Shown here piece after piece: positions 1 to 6,102 of a DNA stretch of 6,102 nucleotides. A program made the position numbers and the translations under genes. The first letter of the stretch is position 1. Each line of letters opens with the position of its first letter. The DNA is from Desulfobulbaceae bacterium (GTDB lineage: Bacteria; Desulfobacterota; Desulfobulbia; Desulfobulbales; Desulfocapsaceae): the NCBI GenBank assembly GCA_030632405.1, contig DAOVUU010000172.1, positions 1 through 6,102 of the forward strand. Direction: 5' to 3'. The notes under the pieces are model-generated. The model saw only the letters and a list, made by a program, of their open reading frames with translations. It was not told the DNA's origin and searched no databases.

Positions 1-1492
1 AGTGAATGTTTAGAGAAATATTGCCACCGGCAGGCGTCGCCTGTATGCTGTTTTTCAGCAAATTGAGAAGGGTTTGAATGAGCAGGTCAGTGTCACCGTA
101 TAGTTCAGCGGCTGCATCGTATTGATGAACAAAGTTGATTCTTTTTTCCGTAAACTCTTTTTCAAGTAAGGTAACGATTTTCTCCACCATATTTTTTATA
201 TCGATCCTGGCGAAATTAATATCCCGGGGAGCTCCGAACTCGAGAAGTTCTGTAACGAGCTGGTTCAACCTGTCAACCTCACTTATCATAAACTTTGAAT
301 ACTCTTTGCAGGCATCTGACGCACCATCCTCAGAGCCAAAAAAATGAGCAAGACCTCGCAAAGTACCGAGCGGGTTCCGCACCTCATGGGCAATACCCGC
401 TGCCATGGAACCGAGGGAGGCAAGCCTTTTGGAATGTACCAACTGCTGTTCCATGGAGCGTATTTCACCCACATCTCTCATTACCAGAACTCTGCCAATC
501 CTTTTACCCTGATGGTCCATCAATTGTGCACTTCCCATCTTAATTGGCACCGGCTCACCGCCAGGAATCGGGAGTTCGGCGTCCTTTTCGATGACATTGT
601 CCTGCGCGTTTAGCGTCTCCGGGGGACAGTCCGGAAAGATATCTAAGAGCTTACTTCCCACAATATCAGCGGAATGACGTTTGAGTAGTTTCTCTGCATT
701 TTTATTCCATGATACGATATGCCCCGTCTGATCCAGAGTAATAAGCGAGTCGGGAATGCTTTCCAGAACATTACTTGCATAGAGTTGGGTATTGAGCAGT
801 GTCGCGTGTGTACTACGCATTCTCTGATAGAGAAAAAGAAAGTACGAGCCGGCGAAGAAAAGAAGGAGAAGCATCACAAGCATAAAGATGGTGTGATACA
901 TATCCTCCCGTCTGGTCTCCTCATATTCATTGGTATAAAAACCAACGGAAATATACATCTGTCCTTTCGGTTTGAAGGCAAGATGCCATTGTTCCCAACG
1001 CCTTTCCATCATAGACATACCCTCTGGTGAAGGTGCAATGGGGTGAAACTGCCTGGATATTTCAAAAATATTGTCGCCCCGGCTCATTGAAAAAACCGGG
1101 CTGTCCCCGACTTCTTTCAAATCGAAATGTCTTTTCAGAATGGATTGCGGAACACTCCCCTCCGATACAATAACAGCGTCATCCTCATCTGTAATCCTGA
1201 TATAGGCGATACCTTTGTCTTTGAGCACTTCAGTGGCAAGATCTAAAAGAGGATTATGTCCTGTAGATTTACGAAACAGCATTGATGTCCGGGTACCGGC
1301 CTCAAAGGCGTGGATCATTGTTCTTCCCTGCCTCAGAAGAGAAAGTTCCATGAGCTTTTGGCTGCGGGCAACATTTCTAACGGTTGCAACTGCAAGGATG
1401 GCTGTAAGTATGACACTGATCAACAGAAGAATGAAAGCCGGTTTGGAAAGAGTAAACGTCTTTTCGGCCTTAAGAATCAGGTTGTCCTGCAT
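1..1492 (-). CDS. Sensor histidine kinase, ZraS/HydH-like (3' end cut by window edge)
   Basis: Membrane-bound kinase of a two-component system, expected to autophosphorylate on histidine and pass the phosphate to a response regulator. My minus-strand translation gives 497 open codons from the ATG at 1490-1492 to the edge. I see a membrane segment at residues ~17-38, a periplasmic region ~39-199 without cysteine, a second membrane segment ~200-222, a PAS-like domain ~238-345 (NVLESIPDSLITLD, then GHIVSWNKNAEKLL), an H-box GIAHEVRNPLGTLRG with phospho-acceptor His369, and the start of the HATPase domain with an N-box around NLLKNSIQATPAGG (Asn481). The G-boxes lie outside the window. The H-box wording and layout resemble ZraS/HydH kinases, whose partners are sigma-54 activators; this is family knowledge, and the partner is not visible. 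The start is supported by AAGGAG seven bases upstream and by a sigma-54-type promoter. The signal sensed is unknown. Confidence 0.93.
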   Translation of the reverse strand, partial: MQDNLILKAEKTFTLSKPAFILLLISVILTAILAVATVRNVARSQKLMELSLLRQGRTMIHAFEAGTRTSMLFRKSTGHNPLLDLATEVLKDKGIAYIRITDEDDAVIVSEGSVPQSILKRHFDLKEVGDSPVFSMSRGDNIFEISRQFHPIAPSPEGMSMMERRWEQWHLAFKPKGQMYISVGFYTNEYEETRREDMYHTIFMLVMLLLLFFAGSYFLFLYQRMRSTHATLLNTQLYASNVLESIPDSLITLDQTGHIVSWNKNAEKLLKRHSADIVGSKLLDIFPDCPPETLNAQDNVIEKDAELPIPGGEPVPIKMGSAQLMDHQGKRIGRVLVMRDVGEIRSMEQQLVHSKRLASLGSMAAGIAHEVRNPLGTLRGLAHFFGSEDGASDACKEYSKFMISEVDRLNQLVTELLEFGAPRDINFARIDIKNMVEKIVTLLEKEFTEKRINFVHQYDAAAELYGDTDLLIQTLLNLLKNSIQATPAGGNISLNIH

Positions 1493-1499
1493 CGAATTT

Positions 1500-1505
1500 C
1501 TCCTT
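1500..1505 (-). promoter_or_regulatory. Ribosome binding site of the kinase gene
   Basis: The minus strand reads AAGGAG, seven bases before the ATG at 1490-1492. It is a near-perfect Shine-Dalgarno sequence at good spacing and fixes the start of the histidine kinase. Confidence 0.8.
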
Positions 1506-1531
1506 GAACTGAAGGTTGCATAAAACGGAGT

Positions 1532-1548
1532 AGCAAATTTCTTGCCAA
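1532..1548 (-). promoter_or_regulatory. Sigma-54 (RpoN) -24/-12 promoter for the kinase
   Basis: The minus strand reads TTGGCAAGAAATTTGCT. The known sigma-54 consensus is TTGGCACG-N4-TTGCW; this matches at every specified position except one (A for C after TTGGCA). The invariant GG and GC are exactly ten bases apart, as required. Predicted transcription start is near 1521, giving a 5' leader of about 29 nt that contains the AAGGAG ribosome site. Sigma-54 promoters need an upstream-bound AAA+ activator; two palindromic sites lie about 150-185 bp upstream. This is read by eye without a matrix score. Confidence 0.8.
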
Positions 1549-1661
1549 AATAGCTGTTAAACGCATATTTTTCGATTGTGTCAAAGAAACACTCGACTAT
1601 ATGGGGAAGTGGCCTTTCTAGAGATCAGTGGATTCCCGTCAACACAAAAACATCCAAGACA

Positions 1662-1682
1662 TATGTACAATAACTGTACAGT
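1662..1682. promoter_or_regulatory. Candidate operator/enhancer site 1 (21-bp imperfect palindrome)
   Basis: Read on the plus strand, the left half is TATGTA and the right half TACAGT, separated by nine bases (CAATAACTG). It matches site 2 (1694-1714) at 15 of 21 positions, and its inner part includes the perfect 10-bp palindrome ACTGTACAGT at 1673-1682. The centre lies about 151 bp upstream of the predicted kinase transcription start, a normal distance for a sigma-54 enhancer. The binding protein is inferred, most simply the cognate response regulator. Confidence 0.5.
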
Positions 1683-1701
1683 GTTGCCGGGAAACTGTCA
1701 A
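1673..1701 (-). promoter_or_regulatory. Possible sigma-70-type promoter overlapping the operators
   Basis: The minus strand reads TTGACA (1696-1701, exact -35 consensus), then 17 bases, then TACAGT (1673-1678, four of six matches to TATAAT). Transcription would run toward the kinase with a leader of roughly 170 nt. Both hexamers lie inside the palindromic sites, so a protein bound there would block it. The -10 match is only moderate and this may be chance. Confidence 0.25.
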
Positions 1702-1714
1702 ATATCTGGACAGT
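1694..1714. promoter_or_regulatory. Candidate operator/enhancer site 2 (21-bp palindrome)
   Basis: ACTGTC and GACAGT form perfect 6-bp inverted arms around a nine-base spacer (AAATATCTG). The centre is 32 bp from that of site 1, close to three helical turns, so dimers on the two sites would lie on the same face of the DNA. It is about 183 bp upstream of the predicted sigma-54 start. It is a better palindrome than site 1 and may be the stronger site. Confidence 0.55.
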
Positions 1715-1846
1715 GTGGGCGGCCAGTTATTCCGGTGTCAGATTGCAGGGTGAGAACTACCACTCGGGAAAGCTTGAGTAGGGGTGATTTCTCTGGAAAA
1801 AACAGTAAAAGAAGATAGGTTGCAGTTATTCTCTTTGAAGCAATGC

Positions 1847-1880
1847 GGCAGAGCATCTCTTCATAACTACTGCATCTGCC
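1847..1880 (-). other. Hairpin just downstream of the adaptor gene
   Basis: On the minus strand GGCAGATGCA pairs with TGCTCTGCC (nine pairs with one bulged T) around a loop of about 15 nt, beginning at the final base of the adaptor stop codon. No U-run follows, so it is not a typical intrinsic terminator. It could protect the 3' end of the secretion mRNA, mark a factor-dependent end, or be chance. Confidence 0.3.
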
Positions 1881-3253
1881 TAACGCTCTCGAAGGGCGTT
1901 TTGTTTTGCTTTTAATATCGGCTTAAGAAGGTAATCAAGGACTGTTTTCTCCCCCGTCATGATATCTACGCTGGCCATCATTCCTGGTATAATTGGAAGT
2001 TGACCACCACGGTAGGACAGCGTGTTTGATTTTGTTCGTAACTTTACCTTAAAGAAACTCTCACCCCTCTCATCCTGGATGGTATCAGCGCTGATCTGTT
2101 CAAGTTCACCAGCCATCCCTCCATATATAGAAAAATCATACGCTGTAATTTTGATCATGGCCTGTTGTCCCGGATGGAGGAACGCAATATCAGCGGGTCG
2201 TATTCGTGCCTCGATTAACAGGGTATCGTCCAGGGGAACAATTTCAAGGATTGGTTCACCCGGACGGATTACTCCGCCAATGGTATTGATGTTAATCTGT
2301 TTGACCGTTCCTCGAACTGGCGATCGGACAGCAGTCCTTGTAACCCTGTCTCGTCCGGCCTCGATAGCTTCCTGCAAGGATTTTAACTCCCCTCCGCGTC
2401 GACTGAGTTCGTCCAGAGAAGTTGCATGGAATACGGCTTTTCGCTGGGAAATCTTTTGCTGAATTTCTTCAGAAGCCTGCTGGATCCGAGGTATACCTAG
2501 TTGTATGGTGTTTATTTCCCCCTCCAGGTTTATAAGATCACCCTCGATACTGAGATAGTCAATCTCAGGGTATAGATTCTGGTCAAGAAGCAGTTTTGCG
2601 ATTTCCAGTTGTTTTCGAGTATTGCTGAGACTTTTTTGAAGCTGATCTTTTCGTCCAACCATTTCGGTAATTGCATGCTTTTTCTGCAGCACCTGTGACT
2701 TCAAAATATTGAGTTCGGACTGCAGTTGATTTTTTCTGGCCCGATAAATATCCTTTTGAACAGCGACAGTTTCAACCGGGATGTCAGTATCTTCAAGGAA
2801 GACTAACTCTGTGCCTTTTATTTCCGCAGTTAAGCGGAGAATGGCCGCTCGATGTTCTTCAGACCTGCTGACGGCATCTCGATACTGGCTGGAGGATAGA
2901 GTATTATGAATTCGTAATAGAATATCGTTCTCATTTACAACCTGGTTATCATTAACCAGTATTTCCTCGAGGATCCCTCCCTCCAGATTTTGAATAACTT
3001 GAATTCGTCTGGACGGTATCACCTGGCCGATGCCCCGGGTCACTTCGTCAATAACTGCACGCTGAGCCCATAAGATGGCTACAATAAACAACAGGATGAT
3101 AATAAGAGAAGTTAGATAAGCGAACTTGCTGCCGGTTCTACGGGCAGCAGCATCAATTTCGCTCATGAATACAATATTGTCAGCCATATCCCTTTTCGGG
3201 ACTGTTGGATCAGGCTGAAACCAGCCGTAGATTTGATGAAACAGTTTTTTCAT
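1880..3253 (-). CDS. HlyD-family type I secretion membrane-fusion (adaptor) protein
   Basis: Periplasmic adaptor expected to link the inner-membrane ABC exporter to the TolC-type channel. The 457 residues, a normal length for the family, show a cytoplasmic N-terminus (~1-44), one membrane segment (~45-63), a first lipoyl-like half (~80-117, IQVIQNLEGGILEEI), a long alpha-helical coiled-coil hairpin (~120-300), a second lipoyl half (~307-340, VRSPVRGTVKQI then GGVIRPGEPILEIVP), a beta-barrel (~345-435), and the typical C-terminal HlyD sequence PGMMASVDIMTGEKTVLDYL. The ATG at 3251-3253 is the first possible start after an in-frame TAA nine codons upstream. No clear Shine-Dalgarno precedes it, so translation may be weak or depend on other signals. 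It follows the ABC gene after 98 nt on the same strand, probably in one operon. The family is certain; the exported substrate is unknown. Confidence 0.96.
   Translation of the reverse strand: MKKLFHQIYGWFQPDPTVPKRDMADNIVFMSEIDAAARRTGSKFAYLTSLIIILLFIVAILWAQRAVIDEVTRGIGQVIPSRRIQVIQNLEGGILEEILVNDNQVVNENDILLRIHNTLSSSQYRDAVSRSEEHRAAILRLTAEIKGTELVFLEDTDIPVETVAVQKDIYRARKNQLQSELNILKSQVLQKKHAITEMVGRKDQLQKSLSNTRKQLEIAKLLLDQNLYPEIDYLSIEGDLINLEGEINTIQLGIPRIQQASEEIQQKISQRKAVFHATSLDELSRRGGELKSLQEAIEAGRDRVTRTAVRSPVRGTVKQININTIGGVIRPGEPILEIVPLDDTLLIEARIRPADIAFLHPGQQAMIKITAYDFSIYGGMAGELEQISADTIQDERGESFFKVKLRTKSNTLSYRGGQLPIIPGMMASVDIMTGEKTVLDYLLKPILKAKQNALRER
1882..1908 (+). terminator. Terminator-like hairpin with T-rich tail, plus-strand orientation
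   Basis: The plus strand reads AACGCTCT, loop CGA, AGGGCGTT, which gives eight pairs (one T-G), followed by TTGTTTTG, so the T-rich tract continues straight out of the stem. It lies inside the last codons of the minus-strand adaptor gene (Leu-Arg-Glu-Arg-stop). No plus-strand gene is recognisable upstream, so what it would terminate is unclear. In the minus direction the same hairpin lacks a U-tract. Confidence 0.4.
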
Positions 3254-3297
3254 GAGTAAGCTTGCTGCCCACTGTGTTTATCCGTGAAGGCACATAT

Positions 3298-3311
3298 CTC
3301 CCTCAAGGGAG
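3298..3311. other. Small hairpin between ABC and adaptor genes
   Basis: CTCCC-TCAA-GGGAG forms a 5-bp stem with a four-base loop in the 98-nt gap between the two genes. No T-run follows on either side, so it does not look like an intrinsic terminator. It could affect mRNA stability or the relative expression of the genes, or be incidental. Confidence 0.25.
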
Positions 3312-3351
3312 GTACTAATCTGAGTCTTGATTATGTTTACCTTGACCGGGG

Positions 3352-5565
3352 TTAAGTGTGAATCTTGCCATTTCTCAAAGATTCCAATACGACATCTTTA
3401 GGCCCGTCAGCAATAATTCGTCCATTATCAAGAACAATCAGACGATTTACCAGTGTCAGCATACTATGTCGATGGGTAATCAAAACTAGAGTTTTTTCTT
3501 TGATTTCATCAGCTAATCGACTGCGAAAAAGTACTTCGGTAGCATTATCCAGAGAGTTGGTAGGTTCATCGAGTACTAAAATATCTGGATTTTTCAGGAG
3601 AGTTCTGGCAATTGCAACTAATTGTCTTTGCCCACCGGAAAGATTTTGTCCTCCCTCACCAACCTGGGTATCGAAACCTGCCGGTTGTGTATTGATAAAA
3701 TCAGCAACTCCTGCAATGGTTGCAGCCTGTAGAATAGAGTTGTCATCTGCGTGTGGTATGCCCATTGAAATATTATATCGAATAGAACCATAAAACAGGC
3801 GACTGTCCTGGGCAACATACCCAACCTTATTCCGCAGATCGGCAATGTCCAGGTGACCTATGTCCACTCTCCCAATTTTTACCGCACCTTGCTGAGGTCT
3901 ATAAAGACCAAGAATCATTCGACCCAGTGTGCTCTTTCCACTGCCAACCCGGCCAATAATACCGACTTTTTCACCCTCGTCGATAGACAGGTTGATGGAA
4001 TTTAAGGCTGACTTATCATTCTGTGGATATTGGAAACTGACCTCCTCGAAATGAATTGTACCGGGTAGATACTTATAGTGTAATAGTTCCTGGCCGGCGG
4101 GGCGTTCGTTTGGTATCTGCATAAGCAGATCAAGGGCTTTCAATGACATTTTTGAATGCTGGAGACGGGTTAACATGGCAGCTATCGAACCAAGAGGCGC
4201 CATGGCCCGACTTGCCAGAATATTACAGGCAATCAAACCACCCATTGTCAGTTCGCCTAACGCAATACGGTACACTCCCCAGACAATAATACCGATACTC
4301 ACCATCTGTGCCGACCACATCGAAAAGGTTATTGAAAAGTTTACCAGACCACGAGTTTTGGCAGAAGATCGTGAATGCAACCCGGTAACCTCTTCCCAAC
4401 GTTTTTGAATCTGCCCCTCGGATTGACTGGTTTTAATCGTTTCTAGCCCACTAATGACCTCAATGAGTAAGGCATTTTTTTGTGTGGCCTCTTTAAAACC
4501 ATCTTCGACCACCCGTTTAAATGGGATCTGAATAAACAGACCAATGAGGATGACAATCGGTACAGCAATAGCCGGAACTAATGCCAATGGCCCACCAACG
4601 TACGCTATAATCCAGACAAAGAGAATAATAAATGGAAGATCGAGTAAAGCAAGGAGAGTAGTAGAGCTGAAGAATTCACGTAAGGACTCAAAATCCCGAA
4701 GATTATTCGCAAGAGAGCCGGTTGACTCAGGTTTGTGGTCAAGACGCATGGAGATCAGTTGTTGCATGAGTTTACTGGCGATAATTACATCGGCACCTTT
4801 TCCTGCAGTGTCAACAAAATAGCCTCGTAGGTTACGCAGGATAAAATCAAAAAGATAGGCGAGGAAAACTCCGCCTGCTAATACCCACAGGGTGTCTATC
4901 GCATTGTTGGGTACGACCCTGTCATAAACATTCATGACAAATAAAGGACTGGCAAGAGCTAGAGTATTAACGACAAGAGTCGCCAGTAAAACATGTTTAT
5001 AAATTGGCCAAAATTTGAGAATTGCACCCCAGAACCATCTCTTGGTATCCAGTAATCGTAAATCACTGGCACGGGGATCGAGCTGCACCTCGGGTTGACA
5101 AAAGATTGCATACCCGGTGTAATCGTTCTGAAGCAGATCCAGGGTGAGCCTCCTGGCATTGTTGCCGAGTTCGGCAAATATTACTACTGCTTCATCATCA
5201 TCTATTTTTTTGAGTACACAGGCCTGGTTTTTTTTCAGCAACAGGATGCAGGGAAGGGTTAAATGGGAAATCGACTCAATTACGGGACGATGAAGTATTT
5301 TGGAGGTAACTCCGATCTGTTCTGTAGCGCGAAGGCAGGTTGCCGGGTGTAATTCTTCTCCGTCAATCGGTAGACTGGACTTCAGAGTTTCAACTGATGT
5401 GGGTTTTCCTAATAGCCCCAAGAGCAATGCTATACACTCGATCAGTGGAGGATCAAAATCAACCTTTCCCGGGAAAATTGTTTTAGACAACCGATCAGTG
5501 TCTGCCTTCCGGTCTTCAGTCGGTCGCCGACCCATTGTCATGGTACGTTCTGTTTCTGGATTCAC
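3352..5565 (-). CDS. Type I secretion ABC transporter (permease/ATPase) with degenerate C39-like domain, LapB/LssB-like
   Basis: Inner-membrane ATPase expected to power one-step export of an unfolded substrate. The 737 residues are full length for the class. Domains in order: N-terminal C39-like domain (~35-160), ABC transmembrane domain (~180-465, starting WFWGAILKFWPIYKHVLLATL), and nucleotide-binding domain (~503-735). Visible motifs are Walker A GRVGSGKST (538-546), Q-loop VAQDSRLF (584-591), signature NLSGGQRQ (641-648), Walker B ILVLDEPT (662-669), D-loop SLD and H-loop His698. All ATPase motifs are intact. The peptidase catalytic cysteine and histidine appear absent: DPPLIECI stands where DCGAACL-type sequence occurs in active C39 domains, and QACVL where H-x-V-V is expected. 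This implies substrate docking rather than leader cleavage. The start is GTG (5563-5565) with AGG five bases upstream; a TAG lies three codons upstream in frame. ATG codons 9 and 11 are alternatives. Confidence 0.96.
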   Translation of the reverse strand: MNPETERTMTMGRRPTEDRKADTDRLSKTIFPGKVDFDPPLIECIALLLGLLGKPTSVETLKSSLPIDGEELHPATCLRATEQIGVTSKILHRPVIESISHLTLPCILLLKKNQACVLKKIDDDEAVVIFAELGNNARRLTLDLLQNDYTGYAIFCQPEVQLDPRASDLRLLDTKRWFWGAILKFWPIYKHVLLATLVVNTLALASPLFVMNVYDRVVPNNAIDTLWVLAGGVFLAYLFDFILRNLRGYFVDTAGKGADVIIASKLMQQLISMRLDHKPESTGSLANNLRDFESLREFFSSTTLLALLDLPFIILFVWIIAYVGGPLALVPAIAVPIVILIGLFIQIPFKRVVEDGFKEATQKNALLIEVISGLETIKTSQSEGQIQKRWEEVTGLHSRSSAKTRGLVNFSITFSMWSAQMVSIGIIVWGVYRIALGELTMGGLIACNILASRAMAPLGSIAAMLTRLQHSKMSLKALDLLMQIPNERPAGQELLHYKYLPGTIHFEEVSFQYPQNDKSALNSINLSIDEGEKVGIIGRVGSGKSTLGRMILGLYRPQQGAVKIGRVDIGHLDIADLRNKVGYVAQDSRLFYGSIRYNISMGIPHADDNSILQAATIAGVADFINTQPAGFDTQVGEGGQNLSGGQRQLVAIARTLLKNPDILVLDEPTNSLDNATEVLFRSRLADEIKEKTLVLITHRHSMLTLVNRLIVLDNGRIIADGPKDVVLESLRNGKIHT

Positions 5566-5567
5566 TG

Positions 5568-5600
5568 TTACCTACTGGTGGAAGATTTTACCGGATGCAT
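5568..5600 (-). other. Possible 10-codon leader ORF before the ABC gene
   Basis: Within the 59-nt gap the minus strand carries ATG at 5598-5600, ten codons (MHPVKSSTSR) and TAA at 5568-5570, ending two bases before the GTG start of the ABC transporter. A strong GGAGG (5614-5618) lies upstream, but its 13-base spacing to this ATG is long. If translated, terminating ribosomes could reinitiate at the GTG. It may equally be chance. Confidence 0.2.
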
Positions 5601-5624
5601 TGAAAAAAGAGATCCTCCAATAGG

Positions 5625-6101
5625 TTATTGGACTCTGGAATAGTGTGGTACTACTTTTTCTTTCCGGGGTGCCGGTTCCGGCAAATTCGCATCGGGAAAA
5701 ATCGCGTCCACCAGTTTACCGCTCAAGGCCAGAATTCGGCCGGCTGCAATCAATTCATTGACCTGGTCTGTTACCAGTAAACCGGAAGACTGGAACAGTT
5801 CATTCTCGGCACTCAACACATCAAGGAGACTCCTCTGCGACACGGTAAACTGTTTAAGGTATGCATCAAGAGTCATACTATTGTAAGGAGCTGCATCTTT
5901 AAACACTTTTATCTTCTCAATGATTGACTCATACTGTGCCCAGGTATTCTGTGTTTCTTCAGTTATCTTCAGAATTTCATTCTGGAGAATTTCCACACTC
6001 TGCCGAATCCGAGATCGGGCTGCGTGTTCGCCGGAAATATCACTGCCGCCATTAAACAGGTTCCAGTTCATTTTCACAATTGCAACGTCAGTATCCTGCC
6101 A
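5625..6101 (-). CDS. TolC-family outer-membrane efflux/secretion protein, C-terminal part
   Basis: Outer-membrane channel of the type I secretion system; only the last 158 residues are in the window and the frame stays open to the edge. The visible start WQDTDVAIVKMNWNLFNGG matches the beta-strand wording typical of the second repeat of TolC proteins (W-x-L-F-x-G-G). A long helical stretch follows, then YLKQFTVSQRSLLDVLSAEN, the characteristic TolC-family segment with Leu-Leu-Asp-Val-Leu. The end is a proline- and charge-rich tail (PEPAPRKEKVVPHYSRVQ). A GTG or ATG near 6075 or 6069 is internal and not the true start. It precedes the ABC gene by 59 nt on the same strand, consistent with an OMP-ABC-adaptor operon whose promoter lies outside the window. 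The family is certain; a LapE-type assignment is inferred from context. Confidence 0.94.
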   Translation of the reverse strand, partial: WQDTDVAIVKMNWNLFNGGSDISGEHAARSRIRQSVEILQNEILKITEETQNTWAQYESIIEKIKVFKDAAPYNSMTLDAYLKQFTVSQRSLLDVLSAENELFQSSGLLVTDQVNELIAAGRILALSGKLVDAIFPDANLPEPAPRKEKVVPHYSRVQ

Positions 6102-6102
6102 T

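Larger units (their letters stand above)
1493..1879. other. Intergenic regulatory region between adaptor and kinase genes
   Basis: This 387-nt stretch has no convincing protein gene on either strand. Minus-strand ATG frames are only about 7-12 codons long. The one long plus-strand frame (1576-1818) begins at TTG, lacks recognisable protein character and runs through the palindromic sites. The region holds the kinase ribosome site, the sigma-54 promoter, two related palindromes, a weak sigma-70-like promoter and a hairpin just after the adaptor stop codon. The size and contents suggest that the kinase is transcribed separately from the secretion genes. Confidence 0.7.

Noticed and set aside
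295..613. Overlapping plus-strand frames at the left end
   Set aside because: They lie opposite the histidine kinase H-box and PAS regions, which read cleanly on the minus strand without any stop.
1734..1747. GG-TGTCAGATT-GC resembling a plus-strand sigma-54 promoter
   Set aside because: The GG and GC are nine bases apart instead of ten. Sigma-54 is strict about this spacing, and no plus-strand gene follows.
1576..1818. 80-codon plus-strand frame in the intergenic region
   Set aside because: It begins at TTG with no good ribosome site, has no recognisable domain or hydrophobic pattern, and covers the palindromic regulatory sites. It is more likely an open frame by chance.
2022..2462. 146-codon plus-strand frame opposite the adaptor gene
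   Set aside because: It is a mirror of the minus-strand HlyD-family gene, whose protein sequence is unambiguous; the plus-strand translation has no recognisable family character.
3276..3296. Five-codon minus-strand ORF (MCLHG) just before the adaptor gene
   Set aside because: It is too short, its purine-rich GGGAG is only two bases from the ATG, and it is not coupled to the adaptor start. Probably chance.
3365..3793. 142-codon plus-strand frame opposite the ABC ATPase domain
   Set aside because: It is antisense to the conserved nucleotide-binding domain, a common place for long shadow frames, and has no features of its own.
1..6102. CRISPR arrays, tRNA or rRNA genes, insertion sequences, integrase or attachment sites
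   Set aside because: No repeated spacer-like units, cloverleaf sequences, transposase motifs or terminal inverted repeats were seen on either strand.

Overview
The window comes from a Gram-negative bacterium. It holds an outer-membrane TolC-type gene, an inner-membrane ABC exporter and a HlyD-type adaptor, plus a two-membrane-segment histidine kinase with a sigma-54-type promoter. By eye the GC content is moderate, in the mid-40s percent. The kinase's ZraS/HydH-like wording and the sigma-54 control would suit a Desulfobacterota-like or other proteobacterial genome, but this is a weak inference and the sequence does not settle the taxon. All convincing genes lie on the minus strand, so the transcriptional order runs from high to low coordinates.

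From 6102 down to 1880 is a type I secretion system cassette. It consists of the C-terminal part of a TolC-family outer-membrane channel (5625 to the window edge), a 59-nt gap, a full-length ABC transporter with an N-terminal C39-like but apparently non-catalytic domain (3352-5565), a 98-nt gap, and a full-length HlyD-family adaptor (1880-3253). Together these three would form the envelope-spanning export channel. The degenerate C39-like domain and the order OMP-ABC-adaptor resemble LapB/LssB-type systems that export large RTX or repeat adhesins. No substrate gene is visible.

The 387-nt gap at 1493-1879 is the most information-rich noncoding stretch. Read on the minus strand it contains a near-consensus sigma-54 promoter (1532-1548) just upstream of the kinase. 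About 150-185 bp upstream of the predicted start site are two related 21-bp imperfect palindromes whose centres lie 32 bp apart, about three helical turns. This is the layout expected for an enhancer-binding response regulator. A sigma-70-like promoter overlaps the palindromes. A terminator-like hairpin with a T-rich tail, oriented for the plus strand, sits in the last codons of the adaptor gene.

From 1492 to the left edge is a sensor histidine kinase of ZraS/HydH type: two membrane segments, a periplasmic sensor, a PAS domain, an H-box and the start of the ATPase domain. It is cut by the window edge. The promoter arrangement suggests the kinase and a presumed downstream response regulator are autoregulated. 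Whether they also control the secretion genes cannot be decided from this window.
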